Shown here piece after piece: positions 52,922 through 61,078 of a stretch of 64,000 nucleotides of DNA. The DNA is from JAVBNT01 sp031551355 (lineage in GTDB: Bacteria > Vulcanimicrobiota > CADAWZ01). The DNA lies in NCBI GenBank assembly GCA_031551355.1, contig JAVBNT010000012.1:62001-126000 (forward strand), written 5' to 3'. The notes beneath the pieces were generated by a model, which saw only the letters and a program-made list of their open reading frames with translations, ran no database searches and had not been told where the DNA came from. The position numbers were made by a program, and so were the translations under genes. The first letter of the stretch is position 1; each line of letters opens with the position of its first letter.

Positions 52922-53971
52922 ATGCAGTCCTTAAATATGGGAGCGCAGTCAATGACATCTTCCGCTCCGGTAGTTCAAAACACGCCTCAGCAGATAGAGC
53001 AGCCCCAACAGCAGCCTCAGGATCCGAGAATGAACCAGCAAAATCAGGCTCAGGTTCAAAGACAGCCTCAGACGGCACAAAGTAACCGCATGTCCTCGGT
53101 CGCTGCTAAACAGCTTGAAAAAATGAACAAGCTGAGCCGCCAGTTTGATCAGATTCCGACGTTTGAAAGATCTTCCGTATTGGATAGAAAGGCGCCGGCA
53201 TTCCCGGAATCTGCTTTTGCGCGTTTGAGCAGCATGATGAGTTCAAATCAGCAGCTTCGTGACGGAGCTTCGCAGCAGTTATCAAGGCAGCTTTCCGATA
53301 TGAAGGAAAAGTTTTTTGAATCCTACAGCTATAAAACCGAGCAGGGAGCCGACGGAAAACCTAAACTCGTATATGACGCCCAGGGAAGACCGACTTTGAT
53401 GAACGGCAAGGAACAGTTCCAGCAGCGTATAGCAAGGCAGGAGCATGAAGCGACAACAAAACAGGCTTACTCGGACTACCATAGTTCGGTTAAGGAATCA
53501 TTCCTGAACGGTGAAAAACATCAAGTGCAATCGTTTTTGCAGGCTCACCGCCATGAGTTGGGCAATCCGGCCGTTCAGCAGGAACTGCAAAAAATGCTGG
53601 CCGAGTCTGAGAAAAAAGGTCTCAAACTGAAGCGCGAATTGGACGATCAGATGTGGGAACTTGATCTTCCATCCGAAGAAATGAGAGATGTAGCGAAAAA
53701 AGAAGCTAAAAAGCTCCGTCAAATGGAAGATGAGCATAAAAAGATGGAAGATTCTTCCGCTGAAGCGCATGAACTCATAATGTATCAGGAAGAAATGAAC
53801 GCGCTTGCGATTGAAGAGAAGCAAAAATTGCAGTTTTCCGAAAAAGATGAGGCGTTTTTACAGGGTGCTAATTCAATGCTTAAACCTCCGGCTCCGCCGA
53901 GTCTTGCCGAGTTACTGCCACCTTATCTTGTTAATTCGCTTTACAGTATGGGTATCTACGCCATAGATTAG
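52922..53971 (+). CDS. Helical protein with Gln-rich N-terminus, function unknown
   Basis: 349 residues with a strong AGGAGG site. Residues 1-65 are disordered and rich in Gln, Pro and Asn. The rest is largely helical with charged heptads (QVQSFLQAHRHELGNPAVQQELQKML; EMRDVAKKEAKKLRQMEDEHKKMED). There is no signal peptide. The C-terminal 30 residues (PPSLAELLPPYLVNSLYSMG) may form a hydrophobic hook. I recognise no family. It resembles in style the Gln-rich proteins at 3346 and 36191. A terminator follows. Confidence 0.7.
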   Translation: MQSLNMGAQSMTSSAPVVQNTPQQIEQPQQQPQDPRMNQQNQAQVQRQPQTAQSNRMSSVAAKQLEKMNKLSRQFDQIPTFERSSVLDRKAPAFPESAFARLSSMMSSNQQLRDGASQQLSRQLSDMKEKFFESYSYKTEQGADGKPKLVYDAQGRPTLMNGKEQFQQRIARQEHEATTKQAYSDYHSSVKESFLNGEKHQVQSFLQAHRHELGNPAVQQELQKMLAESEKKGLKLKRELDDQMWELDLPSEEMRDVAKKEAKKLRQMEDEHKKMEDSSAEAHELIMYQEEMNALAIEEKQKLQFSEKDEAFLQGANSMLKPPAPPSLAELLPPYLVNSLYSMGIYAID

Positions 53972-53985
53972 TAATCAAAATAAAT

Positions 53986-54027
53986 AAAAAGGGCTGTCTT
54001 GTTTGAAGTGACGGCTCTTTTTTTATT
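53986..54027 (+). terminator. Terminator of the Gln-rich helical gene
   Basis: AAAAAGGGCTGTC, a loop, then GACGGCTCTTTTTTT form a stem with two wobble pairs and a seven-T run. Confidence 0.75.
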
Positions 54028-54042
54028 TGACAATGGAAGGCT

Positions 54043-54121
54043 TCCTCACAGAGAAGAGAGGAGAATACAGAGATTTTTACTGATATTTATCTCCGTGGCC
54101 TCTGTGCCCTCTGTGAGAGAC
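54043..54121. repeat. Core repeat R3 (no inverted ends)
   Basis: A CACAGAGAAGAG..ACAGAG palindrome with CTCTGTGCCCTCTGTGAG, matching the cores of R1 and R2. The GTCATTAAG ends seen in those two copies are absent here. Confidence 0.7.
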
Positions 54122-54214
54122 ATCCGGGAATTACCCTTAAACAGTTCTTTGTATATCAACTTACTTTCCTGGGCCGGCAGTGAAAAAAGTATCTGACAGT
54201 TTATCTGTAAATTT

Positions 54215-54556
54215 CTAACTTTCACTGCTCATTTGCTGTATAAGGTTTAACTGAAGGTTCTGTTTAAGCGTTTCCAGTTCAAGCTGCTGCTGCCGTTCCA
54301 GGCCGTCTTTTATTATTTCCGTCAGGGCCGTTACACAGTCGACAGCGACCTTTGCCTGTTTAAGATCTTTTTGCACCGCTCCCGACAGCGGATTGGGCTG
54401 CATGCCCATATTCACCCATGCCTGCTGCCCCAGTGACGCAATCATCATCTGAACTGTTGAATATATGTCTTTAGGCATCAGGTCTTCGAGACTTATATTT
54501 TGTTTTGTGAGTTCCTGCAGTTTTTCCATAGCGTCTTTAAATATGTTATCGGACAT
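54215..54556 (-). CDS. DUF1844 family protein
   Basis: 113 residues. The segment IYSTVQMMIASLGQQAWVNMGMQPNPLSGAVQKDLKQAKVAVDCVTALTEIIKDGL is the DUF1844 signature (the family has AWxxxGLxPNP and then QAKxAIDxL). These are small helical proteins; function unknown. The C-terminal 25 residues are Gln/Leu-rich. It stands alone on the bottom strand near the R3 repeat. Confidence 0.85.
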   Translation of the reverse strand: MSDNIFKDAMEKLQELTKQNISLEDLMPKDIYSTVQMMIASLGQQAWVNMGMQPNPLSGAVQKDLKQAKVAVDCVTALTEIIKDGLERQQQLELETLKQNLQLNLIQQMSSES

Positions 54557-54898
54557 TTAAAATTACCTCCTAATTAACTGAAAACTGCGGACATGTTTCG
54601 TCAGGCTGTCGGTCTCGCTTCGGTTGCTCACGCAACCAAAGCTGCCCCTCAGGGGCATGATTATATTGGCGCGGCTTTGCCGCACTCGTCTCACCTCCGC
54701 CATCCTAACTTGTCCTTGTTTTGAGTTACTTTCTTTGTGTTTTTTTACTTTATCTAATACCTTCTTTAGGGGCTTATTTTTTCCTTTTTCCTGTAGATAT
54801 ATGATTTTATGCAATTTTATGTCATTGGTTTTTACAGAGGAGTTGCTCCCGGAATGAAAGAAACTTTACTGGAGTTTTTATATATTTTGGGAGGTTTT
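54557..54898. other. Hairpin-rich region before ftcD
   Basis: 342 bases. Three small perfect stems are closely spaced in 54610-54690: GGTTGctcacGCAACC, GCCCCTcAGGGGC and GCGGCtttGCCGC. They might be a leader RNA or a repeat. No convincing gene is present; the top-strand frames here lack sites. A possible early ATG (54809) of the ftcD frame has no ribosome-binding site. Confidence 0.45.
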
Positions 54899-55801
54899 AT
54901 GGCTGGTATTATTGTCGAATGTGTACCTAATTTTTCGGAGGGAATAAGAGCTGACGTTATAAACGCTATTGCAGATGCGTTTAGAGCCGTGAAGGGCTGC
55001 CGTGTTTTGGATGTGAAGCCGGATAAAGATCACAACAGAACAGTATATACGGTTATCGGTTCTCCCGATGCGGTGAAGAACGGTCTGTTGGCGGCCATAG
55101 AGATTGCCGTTAAAAATATTGATATGAATACCCATAAAGGCGAGCATCCGCGTTTGGGTGCCTGTGACGTGGCTCCCTTTATTCCTATTGCCGGTATAAC
55201 AATGGAAGAATGCGTATCTCTGTCCAGAGAGGCTGCAAATGAAATTTGGCAGCGTTTCTCGATACCTGTTTATTATTATGAGGAGGCGGCGCTTACTCCG
55301 GAAAGGATTAACCTTGCGGAAATAAGAAAGGGCGAGTATGAAGGCATAAAGGCTGAGATTCATCTTCCGCACAGGAAACCTGATGTGGGTGAAGCCAGAC
55401 TCCATCCGACTGCCGGTGCCATTGTTGTAGGGGCCAGAAAACCTTTGATTGCTTACAATGTCAACCTGAATACTGCAGATATAGGTGTTGCCAAAGCCGT
55501 TGCCAAGCGTGTCAGGGCTAAAGCCGGAGGTCTTGCTTTTGTTAAGGCGATGGGAGTTATGCTTTCCGAAAGAAATCTTGCTCAGGTCTCAATGAATTTG
55601 ACAGATTTTTCCAAATCGGCTGTTTACACGGTTTTTGAAATGGTTAAAATGGAGGCCGCCAGATTTGGAGTTGCTGCCGTCGGCAGTGAAGTTGTCGGAC
55701 TGTTGCCGCTTGAAGCTCTTGTCGAGTCGGCGAGATATTATCTGCAGTTGGAAGATTTTCAGACTTCACAGATTTTGGAGACACATTTGATTGGTGAGTA
55801 A
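54899..55801 (+). CDS. ftcD: Glutamate formimidoyltransferase
   Basis: 300 residues from ATG 54899, with GGGAGG at 54889-54894. The motifs IIVECVPNFSEGIR, DPDKDHNRTVYT-like (KPDKDHNRTVYTVIG), EHPRLGACDVAPFIPI and VGARKPLIAYNVNL are those of the N-terminal half of mammalian FTCD and of free-standing bacterial homologues. It transfers the formimino group from N-formimino-L-glutamate to tetrahydrofolate, giving glutamate and 5-formimino-THF. First gene of an operon with hutI and fchA, which supply its substrate and use its product. Confidence 0.95.
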   Translation: MAGIIVECVPNFSEGIRADVINAIADAFRAVKGCRVLDVKPDKDHNRTVYTVIGSPDAVKNGLLAAIEIAVKNIDMNTHKGEHPRLGACDVAPFIPIAGITMEECVSLSREAANEIWQRFSIPVYYYEEAALTPERINLAEIRKGEYEGIKAEIHLPHRKPDVGEARLHPTAGAIVVGARKPLIAYNVNLNTADIGVAKAVAKRVRAKAGGLAFVKAMGVMLSERNLAQVSMNLTDFSKSAVYTVFEMVKMEAARFGVAAVGSEVVGLLPLEALVESARYYLQLEDFQTSQILETHLIGE

Positions 55802-55835
55802 TAGTAATCAGGATATGAAAAAGGAGCGGATTTTT

Positions 55836-57110
55836 TTGAAAGCGGACTTTATATTGTATGCAAATCAGTTGTTGACCTGTTCCCCCGGAGGCAGTATCAG
55901 AAGGGGGCAGGCAATGTCTGATGTTGGACTGATAGAGGGCGGTGCCGTGGCTGTAGCCGATGGAAAAGTCGTTGCTGTCGGTACCGCTTCGGAGATCGAT
56001 TTGCAATATTCTTCGGAGATAAAGCTGTCTTACGGCGTTATCATGCCCTCTCTTGTTGACGCCCATACTCATCCGGTTTTTGCCGGCTCCAGGGTTGACG
56101 AGTATATCATGAAGGCTAATGGAGCAACTTATATGGAAATTCTTGAAAATGGCGGCGGTATACTTAGTACCGTAAGGGCTACAAGAAGGACCGGCACTGA
56201 TGAGCTTCTTGAATTGGCTCTGTCAAGACTTGACCGCATGCTAAGTCATGGAACTTCTCTGATAGAAGCTAAAAGCGGATATGGACTTTCCGTTGATGAA
56301 GAACTGCGTCATTTAAGACTTTTGAAACGGCTGAAAGAATTACATCCGATGGAAATTATCTCTACTTTTTTGGGAGCACATGCCGTCCCGGAAGAGTATA
56401 AAGGAAAAAGAGAAGATTACGTGTCATTGGTATGTGATGAAATGCTTCCGCGTATTGCCTCTGAAAATCTTGCTGATTTTGTCGATGTTTTTTGCGAGGA
56501 GGGGGCTTTCAGCCTTGATGAGACTGCGAGAATAATTGAGGCTGCCAAAAAATTCGGACTGCCGTCCAGGATTCATGCCGAGCAGTTCAATTCGCTTGGC
56601 GGTGCTCTCATGTCTGCTAAGATGGGAGCTTTTTCCTGCGATCATCTTTTAATGCTGTCGCTTTCGGATATAGAAGAGCTTGCTCGTCTTGATACTGTCT
56701 GTATTTTTCTGCCCGGCTCTGAGTTTTTTCTGAATATACGCGATTACGGGCCGGCGCGCAGTGCTATTGACAAGGGCGTTCCGGTAGCAATTGCTACCGA
56801 TTTTAACGCCGGCAGCTGTCTGTCGGAGTCGCTTCCCGTTGCCATGTCTATCGCTGTACTGCAGATGCAGTTTTTGCCGGAAGAAGCAATTATTTCTGCG
56901 ACGGTAAATGCTGCTGCCAGCCTTGGAAGGGCTGATGTTGCCGGCTCGATAGAAAAGGGACGCAGTGCGGATTTTTTGTGTATTGACTGTGATGACTACA
57001 GGCAATGGCTTTATCATTTCGGTGTTAACATGACTGCTGCTGTGTTTAAAAAAGGCACCGTTGTTTATGAGGCGTCCAAGGTGCGCCGGTTTATTGCGTC
57101 AGATAATTAG
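55836..57110 (+). CDS. hutI: Imidazolonepropionase
   Basis: 424 residues from the TTG at 55836, nine bases after AAAAAGGAG; two upstream starts in the frame have poorer sites. It has the amidohydrolase pattern: MPSLVDAHTHPVFAGSR (zinc-binding HxH at about residue 75), IEAKSGYGLSVDEELR, FLGAHAVPEEYKG, HAEQFNSLGGA, and ATDFNAGSC with the conserved Asp. The enzyme opens 4-imidazolone-5-propionate to N-formimino-L-glutamate in histidine degradation. The order ftcD-hutI-fchA completes the lower half of the pathway; hutH and hutU are not in the window. Confidence 0.95.
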   Translation: MKADFILYANQLLTCSPGGSIRRGQAMSDVGLIEGGAVAVADGKVVAVGTASEIDLQYSSEIKLSYGVIMPSLVDAHTHPVFAGSRVDEYIMKANGATYMEILENGGGILSTVRATRRTGTDELLELALSRLDRMLSHGTSLIEAKSGYGLSVDEELRHLRLLKRLKELHPMEIISTFLGAHAVPEEYKGKREDYVSLVCDEMLPRIASENLADFVDVFCEEGAFSLDETARIIEAAKKFGLPSRIHAEQFNSLGGALMSAKMGAFSCDHLLMLSLSDIEELARLDTVCIFLPGSEFFLNIRDYGPARSAIDKGVPVAIATDFNAGSCLSESLPVAMSIAVLQMQFLPEEAIISATVNAAASLGRADVAGSIEKGRSADFLCIDCDDYRQWLYHFGVNMTAAVFKKGTVVYEASKVRRFIASDN

Positions 57111-57150
57111 AGGTTTATAACAAGATTAATGAAAGGGGTTTTATAATAAT

Positions 57151-57765
57151 ATGTTTTCCGACATGGCATTGAAAAATTTTGTATCGGAGGTTTCTTCTTC
57201 CGCACCTACACCTGGAGGCGGCTCCGTCAGTGCGCTTGGAGCGGCTCTTGCAGCATCTCTTTTTGAGATGGTGGTCAGGATTTCCTATAAAAATATAGAG
57301 GAAGACATGGCCGAATATTTGTCGGTTCTGGAACCGCTGAGAAAAGAGGCTTCGGAACTTATTGACAGGGATTCGGAAGCCTTTAAACAGGTCATGGCCG
57401 CATATGCTTTACCAAAATCAACCGATGAAGATAAAAAGCTCAGGAGCGAAGCTATTCAGGAATCATTGAAAAATGCTGCATTAACCCCTATGCGGACTGC
57501 TCAGGTTTGTATGGCATTGATGCGGCTGACGGCGGAGATAGCTTTGATCTCCAAGGAAAGCTGTGTTTCGGATGTGGCTGTTGCGTTTCATTTCGCTGAA
57601 TCAGGTTTTAAGGGGGCCATCTATAATGTGGTCATAAATATTTCTTCCATAAAGGACGAGTCATTTGCCTCCGAAACCAGAGAGAGTATTGCCGGGCTTG
57701 AAGAGTGGTACAATAATAACTGCAGTTCAATAGAGACGGTTTTGCGTCAGCGTTTGAATATGTAG
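57151..57765 (+). CDS. fchA: Formimidoyltetrahydrofolate cyclodeaminase
   Basis: 204 residues. It starts MFSDMALKNFVSEVSSSAPTPGGGSVSAL, followed by a helical bundle, matching the FTCD cyclodeaminase domain (fold of four helices; PTPGGGS binds folate). It converts 5-formimino-THF to 5,10-methenyl-THF and ammonia. In mammals this domain is fused to the transferase; here they are separate genes 1.3 kb apart. Last gene of the operon, followed by a bidirectional terminator. Confidence 0.95.
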   Translation: MFSDMALKNFVSEVSSSAPTPGGGSVSALGAALAASLFEMVVRISYKNIEEDMAEYLSVLEPLRKEASELIDRDSEAFKQVMAAYALPKSTDEDKKLRSEAIQESLKNAALTPMRTAQVCMALMRLTAEIALISKESCVSDVAVAFHFAESGFKGAIYNVVINISSIKDESFASETRESIAGLEEWYNNNCSSIETVLRQRLNM

Positions 57766-57774
57766 CGGAAATAT

Positions 57775-57847
57775 AAAAAAATCACCTTTTCCGTTTAAAA
57801 TAGAAAAATCAGATTATCTATTTTATCAGGTTAAAGGTGATTTTTTT
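57775..57847. terminator. Bidirectional terminator between fchA and rpsT
   Basis: AAAAAATCACCTTT paired with AAAGGTGATTTTTTT across a loop that holds a second stem (TAAAATAGA/TCTATTTTA). A-runs and T-runs make it active on both strands. Confidence 0.85.
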
Positions 57848-57867
57848 ATTAAGGTTAAACAGTCAGA

Positions 57868-58143
57868 TTATGCAGCCGATACTTTGTTTAACTTTTTCAT
57901 AAGCCTTGACTTCTTACGGGCAGCTTTATTTTTGTGGATAATACCTTTTATGGAAACGCTGTCAATTGCTTTTACGGCTTTTCTGACAAGTTCCGTTGCG
58001 CTCTGCTCTTTATCGGTAATTGCTGTAGCAGCTTTTTTGAAAGCAGTTTTTACGGCAGATTTTGCAGCAGTATTTCTGATGTTGCGAACCTTTGACTGCT
58101 CCAGTCTTTTTTCTTCCGTTGATCTTCTTTTTTTCTCGGCCAC
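57868..58143 (-). CDS. rpsT: 30S ribosomal protein S20
   Basis: 91 residues, GTG start, AAGGAGG site eight bases upstream. The protein is helical and basic (RRSTEEKRLEQSKVRNIRNTAAKSAVKTAFKKA and KGIIHKNKAARKKSRLMKKLNK), the S20 pattern. It binds 16S rRNA early in 30S assembly. S20 genes usually stand alone, as here. A promoter lies at 58209-58237. The GTG start is weaker than ATG; in E. coli rpsT a UUG start is part of translational autoregulation, so similar control is possible here. Confidence 0.97.
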   Translation of the reverse strand: MAEKKRRSTEEKRLEQSKVRNIRNTAAKSAVKTAFKKAATAITDKEQSATELVRKAVKAIDSVSIKGIIHKNKAARKKSRLMKKLNKVSAA

Positions 58144-58208
58144 GCTGAGTTCCTCCTTATTGGGATTCCCTATTTGGGATTATTTATTTAATAATGAAAA
58201 TCTGATAC

Positions 58209-58237
58209 ATTATACCATGGTGCCGGCAGTAATGCAA
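58209..58237 (-). promoter_or_regulatory. Promoter of rpsT
   Basis: Bottom strand: -35 TTGCAT (58232-58237), 17-base spacer, -10 TATAAT (58209-58214). It is about 65 bases before the start codon. Confidence 0.8.
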
Positions 58238-58419
58238 TAGAAGTTTTTATTAATTGCCGATTATATTTTTTTAATTTTTTGGAGGCGATAATAGCTGTTT
58301 ATTGCCGTGTTCACAAATATTTTACATTTAAGCGTTTTTTTTACTCTCTTAATTAATATTCCGATAATCTTGATGAGTCATACTTATGTCATAGTATTAT
58401 TTACAGAGGAGGTATGTTT

Positions 58420-58539
58420 ATGAGTATTGGTTTGAGCGTAAACCGCTTTTTGCTCTGCGGGACTTTTGTTGATGGTTTTGTTGCCGGTTGTTTTTTTCTG
58501 CAGCCGATTCCTCAGGTGTGGCATTTGGTGAAGGCGTAA
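58420..58539 (+). CDS. Short ORF, possible 5' remnant of a secreted protein gene
   Basis: 39 codons from an ATG with a perfect GAGGAGG site seven bases upstream (58406-58412). The encoded peptide is hydrophobic in the middle (LLCGTFVDGFVAGCFFLQP), like a signal peptide. In the +1 frame, after a run of Ts, the sequence continues ADSSGVAFGEGVN, as if a frameshift had broken a longer gene; that frame then runs into the antisense of the C39-like gene. It may be a truncated gene or a real small membrane peptide. Confidence 0.35.
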   Translation: MSIGLSVNRFLLCGTFVDGFVAGCFFLQPIPQVWHLVKA

Positions 58540-58556
58540 ACTGTTTGTCTGGGAGT

Positions 58557-59558
58557 CTAGCTTTCAAACGGTTTGATTATATAACCGATTCCTCCGGCGT
58601 TTCCCAGCCATGCCTGCGAAAATTCGCCGCGGTCATAATTTACAATACCGTCTTCCCTGTCGGTTCCTGCACTGTCGCGGCAGATCGGGTTACCGTTTTT
58701 GTCAAAGCCGCTTATAACAAGGACATGGCCATGGGAAAAACTTGCCGGTGCTTTTTTAAGTGTGTTTTTTTCATAGCATATGCATGCTATGACCGGGATG
58801 TTTTGTGCGATTTTATTTTCAGCTTCTTCCATGGTTGCAAAATATTGTACCCATGCGTCGAATCCATGCTGGGCTGCTGCTGCTGTTGCTCTCCACCACA
58901 TGCCATAGAGGTTTGTGTCACAGTCATACGTCATGCCGGCGATTTCCGCTGTAGGGCGCTTAACCCCCCAATAATCCATGACCATCGATACGGATGTCGG
59001 GGAACAGATATCTCCCGAAATTTTCGGATTTTCCCAGTATTGGGATCTAAAGGGAACTTCCAGTTCCCTGTTTATACCGGTGCTCGTCTGCGGTCCGGTT
59101 TTTTTTGGCTGGAAGATGCTGCCGGCAAAAGCCATGCTTAGTGATTTTATGGTCGGAGAATTCCTGCCTCCAAACATTTTTACTTTGAATTTACAGGATT
59201 TCAGTTGTTTTTTCGCAATGAAATGATCGATATTCAAACAGATATAATCGCAGCCCGTTTCATTATCTACGCCCTTTCTGTTCCAGCTGCCGGCGTTTAT
59301 CCAGGGAGAATAGTTTTGAAAATCATCACTGAACGATACCTGAACTTCGTAGGAAGCTCCTTCAGGGCAGTGTATAACCCAGGATGGAATAGCTTCCATG
59401 AATATTGTTTTGCTGTTTATCGCTCTGCTGATATATTCGCCGCAGGCTGCTTTCTTCCTGAGAGATACACCGCTGCCGGTTAAGACGGTTTCCTCGGATA
59501 AAAAGCCGCAGTTGCTGCTTGTATTTATCCTGTCAAAAGAGTAATTTTTGTTCATCAC
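58557..59558 (-). CDS. C39-like cysteine peptidase domain protein
   Basis: 333 residues. The first 150 residues form a beta-rich region without a known family. The peptidase_C39_2 domain (about 165-330) has the catalytic Cys185 in GDICSPTSVSMVMDYWG, His278 in SHGHVLVISGFD and Asp295 in ICRDSAG. Family members are papain-fold peptidases or related hydrolases acting outside or inside the cell. No signal peptide is visible. The protein starts two bases after the end of the DUF3084 gene, so they are translated together. Confidence 0.82.
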   Translation of the reverse strand: MMNKNYSFDRINTSSNCGFLSEETVLTGSGVSLRKKAACGEYISRAINSKTIFMEAIPSWVIHCPEGASYEVQVSFSDDFQNYSPWINAGSWNRKGVDNETGCDYICLNIDHFIAKKQLKSCKFKVKMFGGRNSPTIKSLSMAFAGSIFQPKKTGPQTSTGINRELEVPFRSQYWENPKISGDICSPTSVSMVMDYWGVKRPTAEIAGMTYDCDTNLYGMWWRATAAAAQHGFDAWVQYFATMEEAENKIAQNIPVIACICYEKNTLKKAPASFSHGHVLVISGFDKNGNPICRDSAGTDREDGIVNYDRGEFSQAWLGNAGGIGYIIKPFES

Positions 59559-59560
59559 TT

Positions 59561-60496
59561 TTATTTTACCGTAAGATATACGTCGAGCGGTCCTCTGTTA
59601 TCGGTGGCGTTTTGAGCAATGACACTTACTTCACATATTTTTTTTGAGTTATAGATCTCGTCAATTGTTTCCGTAAGTTTGTTACGGTCTATTTCCAGCA
59701 GTTTATATGTGATGGGATTTTCGATCATTCCTTTTCTGAGTGCGGTGATTTTTGCTTCGACAAGAAGTTTTGAGATCTGGGTAACAACATCTTCCTTTCT
59801 TTTCGAACCGTCAATCATTCCTGAAATAACAATTTCATTCTCATCGAAAACCTTGGGTATATATGACTGTATGGTTAATCTTACGGAAAATTTTTCTCCA
59901 AGGAAAGCATAGCTTTCCGCAGCCGGTTTGACGATCACCCGTCCTTTGATTTTATGGATGGCCTCTATAAGTGTGGCCAGTTCATCTTTATGGTATCCGA
60001 CTATTTTTCCATTTGGCGGTTCATTGAACGTTGTCTTCATTGTTTCGGCTACGTTTTTGCTTTTTAACATGGCTTCGCTGTTAGCATACGCAAGTACTGC
60101 TTCCAGTTGTGACTTTATTTCTTCAGGTGTTTTGCTTCCGTCAACGACAGCCGTCAGCAAAGGCTCTCCCGGCCTATATAAAACTCCTCCGGTTTGTTCC
60201 TGTTCTATCGCTTTGGCGGTAAGGCTGGATATTTCCTGTTGAAATTTTTGCAATCCCGTAAAAAGGGTTCTGACCTCCCATGAGGATGCATAGGCAAATG
60301 CGAGAGTCATTACGGCAATGAACGAGCCGGTTAGTGTCGTTATCAGAATTGACGTATGTCTTGGGCGCAGATTGAGGATCGACATTTTTTTTCTGCCGAT
60401 GTATCTTCCCAGCTGGTTGCCCAGATAAGAAACCGCCCCGCCGATTATTGCCAGTGATATGAATGTTAATATTAGTCTGGTCATAAAGTTTTGCAT
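59561..60496 (-). CDS. DUF3084 family membrane protein
   Basis: 311 residues. Two N-terminal membrane helices (LILTFISLAIIGGAVSYLG and ITTLTGSFIAVMTLAFAYA) flank the DUF3084 motif GRYIGRKKMSILNLRPRHTSILIT. A long region with coiled coil (about 85-150) and two similar alpha/beta segments (YKLLEIDRNKLTETIDEIY at the end) follow. Found in cyanobacteria and other phyla; function unknown. Encoded just upstream of the C39-like gene with a two-base gap. Confidence 0.85.
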   Translation of the reverse strand: MQNFMTRLILTFISLAIIGGAVSYLGNQLGRYIGRKKMSILNLRPRHTSILITTLTGSFIAVMTLAFAYASSWEVRTLFTGLQKFQQEISSLTAKAIEQEQTGGVLYRPGEPLLTAVVDGSKTPEEIKSQLEAVLAYANSEAMLKSKNVAETMKTTFNEPPNGKIVGYHKDELATLIEAIHKIKGRVIVKPAAESYAFLGEKFSVRLTIQSYIPKVFDENEIVISGMIDGSKRKEDVVTQISKLLVEAKITALRKGMIENPITYKLLEIDRNKLTETIDEIYNSKKICEVSVIAQNATDNRGPLDVYLTVK

Positions 60497-60637
60497 TCTA
60501 ATCTAAAATTTTTTACATGAAATTCTCTCTGTTACGGCGGTCTACCTTCTTGCATAAAAATCAGTAAAGGTTTTTAGTGCCCGGGAATAGTATTTCACTT
60601 TAGAAAATAATAATTGGATTAAAGAGGAGATAACGGA

Positions 60638-61057
60638 GTGAAATCTTTTACGGAGTATCTTACACTTAATATTCCGAAACGAAGGGATTATATCAATATA
60701 ACGTCCATGATTTCGGAATTGCTTAAGAAAAGCGGTATTAGGGAGGGGCTTTGTCTGGTAAATGCCATGCATATTACTGCCAGCGTTTATATAAATGACA
60801 ATGAAAGCGGTTTGCTACAGGACTATGATTCCTGGCTAGAAGAACTGGCTCCGCATGAACCTGTAAGCCGTTACCTTCACAACCGTACCGGTGAAGATAA
60901 CGGTGACGCTCATCTTAAACGTCAGATAATGGGCAGGGAAGTTGTTGTTGCCGTTACCGGCGGCCGTCTTGATTTCGGTCCCTGGGAGCAGATTTTTTAT
61001 GCGGAGTTTGACGGCAGGAGAGACAAGAGGGTTTTGGTTAAAATTATCGGTGAGTAA
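60638..61057 (+). CDS. YjbQ/UPF0047 family protein
   Basis: 139 residues from a GTG, after AGAGGAG. The conserved ITSMISELLKKSGIREGLCLVNAMHITASVYIND, the LAPHEPVSRYLHNRTGEDNGDAHLKRQIMGREVVVAVTGGRLDFGPWEQIFYAEFDG block and a final VKIIGE match the secondary thiamine-phosphate synthase YjbQ family. The many histidines and acids suggest a metal-binding trimer. Activity has been reported for some members, but the biological role is uncertain. Followed by a TPR gene. Confidence 0.93.
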   Translation: MKSFTEYLTLNIPKRRDYINITSMISELLKKSGIREGLCLVNAMHITASVYINDNESGLLQDYDSWLEELAPHEPVSRYLHNRTGEDNGDAHLKRQIMGREVVVAVTGGRLDFGPWEQIFYAEFDGRRDKRVLVKIIGE

Positions 61058-61078
61058 TTTTTACGGAGATTTTTATTT

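Noticed and set aside
54557..54898. Known riboswitch upstream of the histidine operon
   Set aside because: The three stems do not match the conserved cores of glycine, THF or other riboswitches that I know.
58488..59141. Rightward 217-codon frame
   Set aside because: Most of it is antisense to the C39-like gene, whose catalytic residues are all in place; only its first 70 bases may be a gene remnant.
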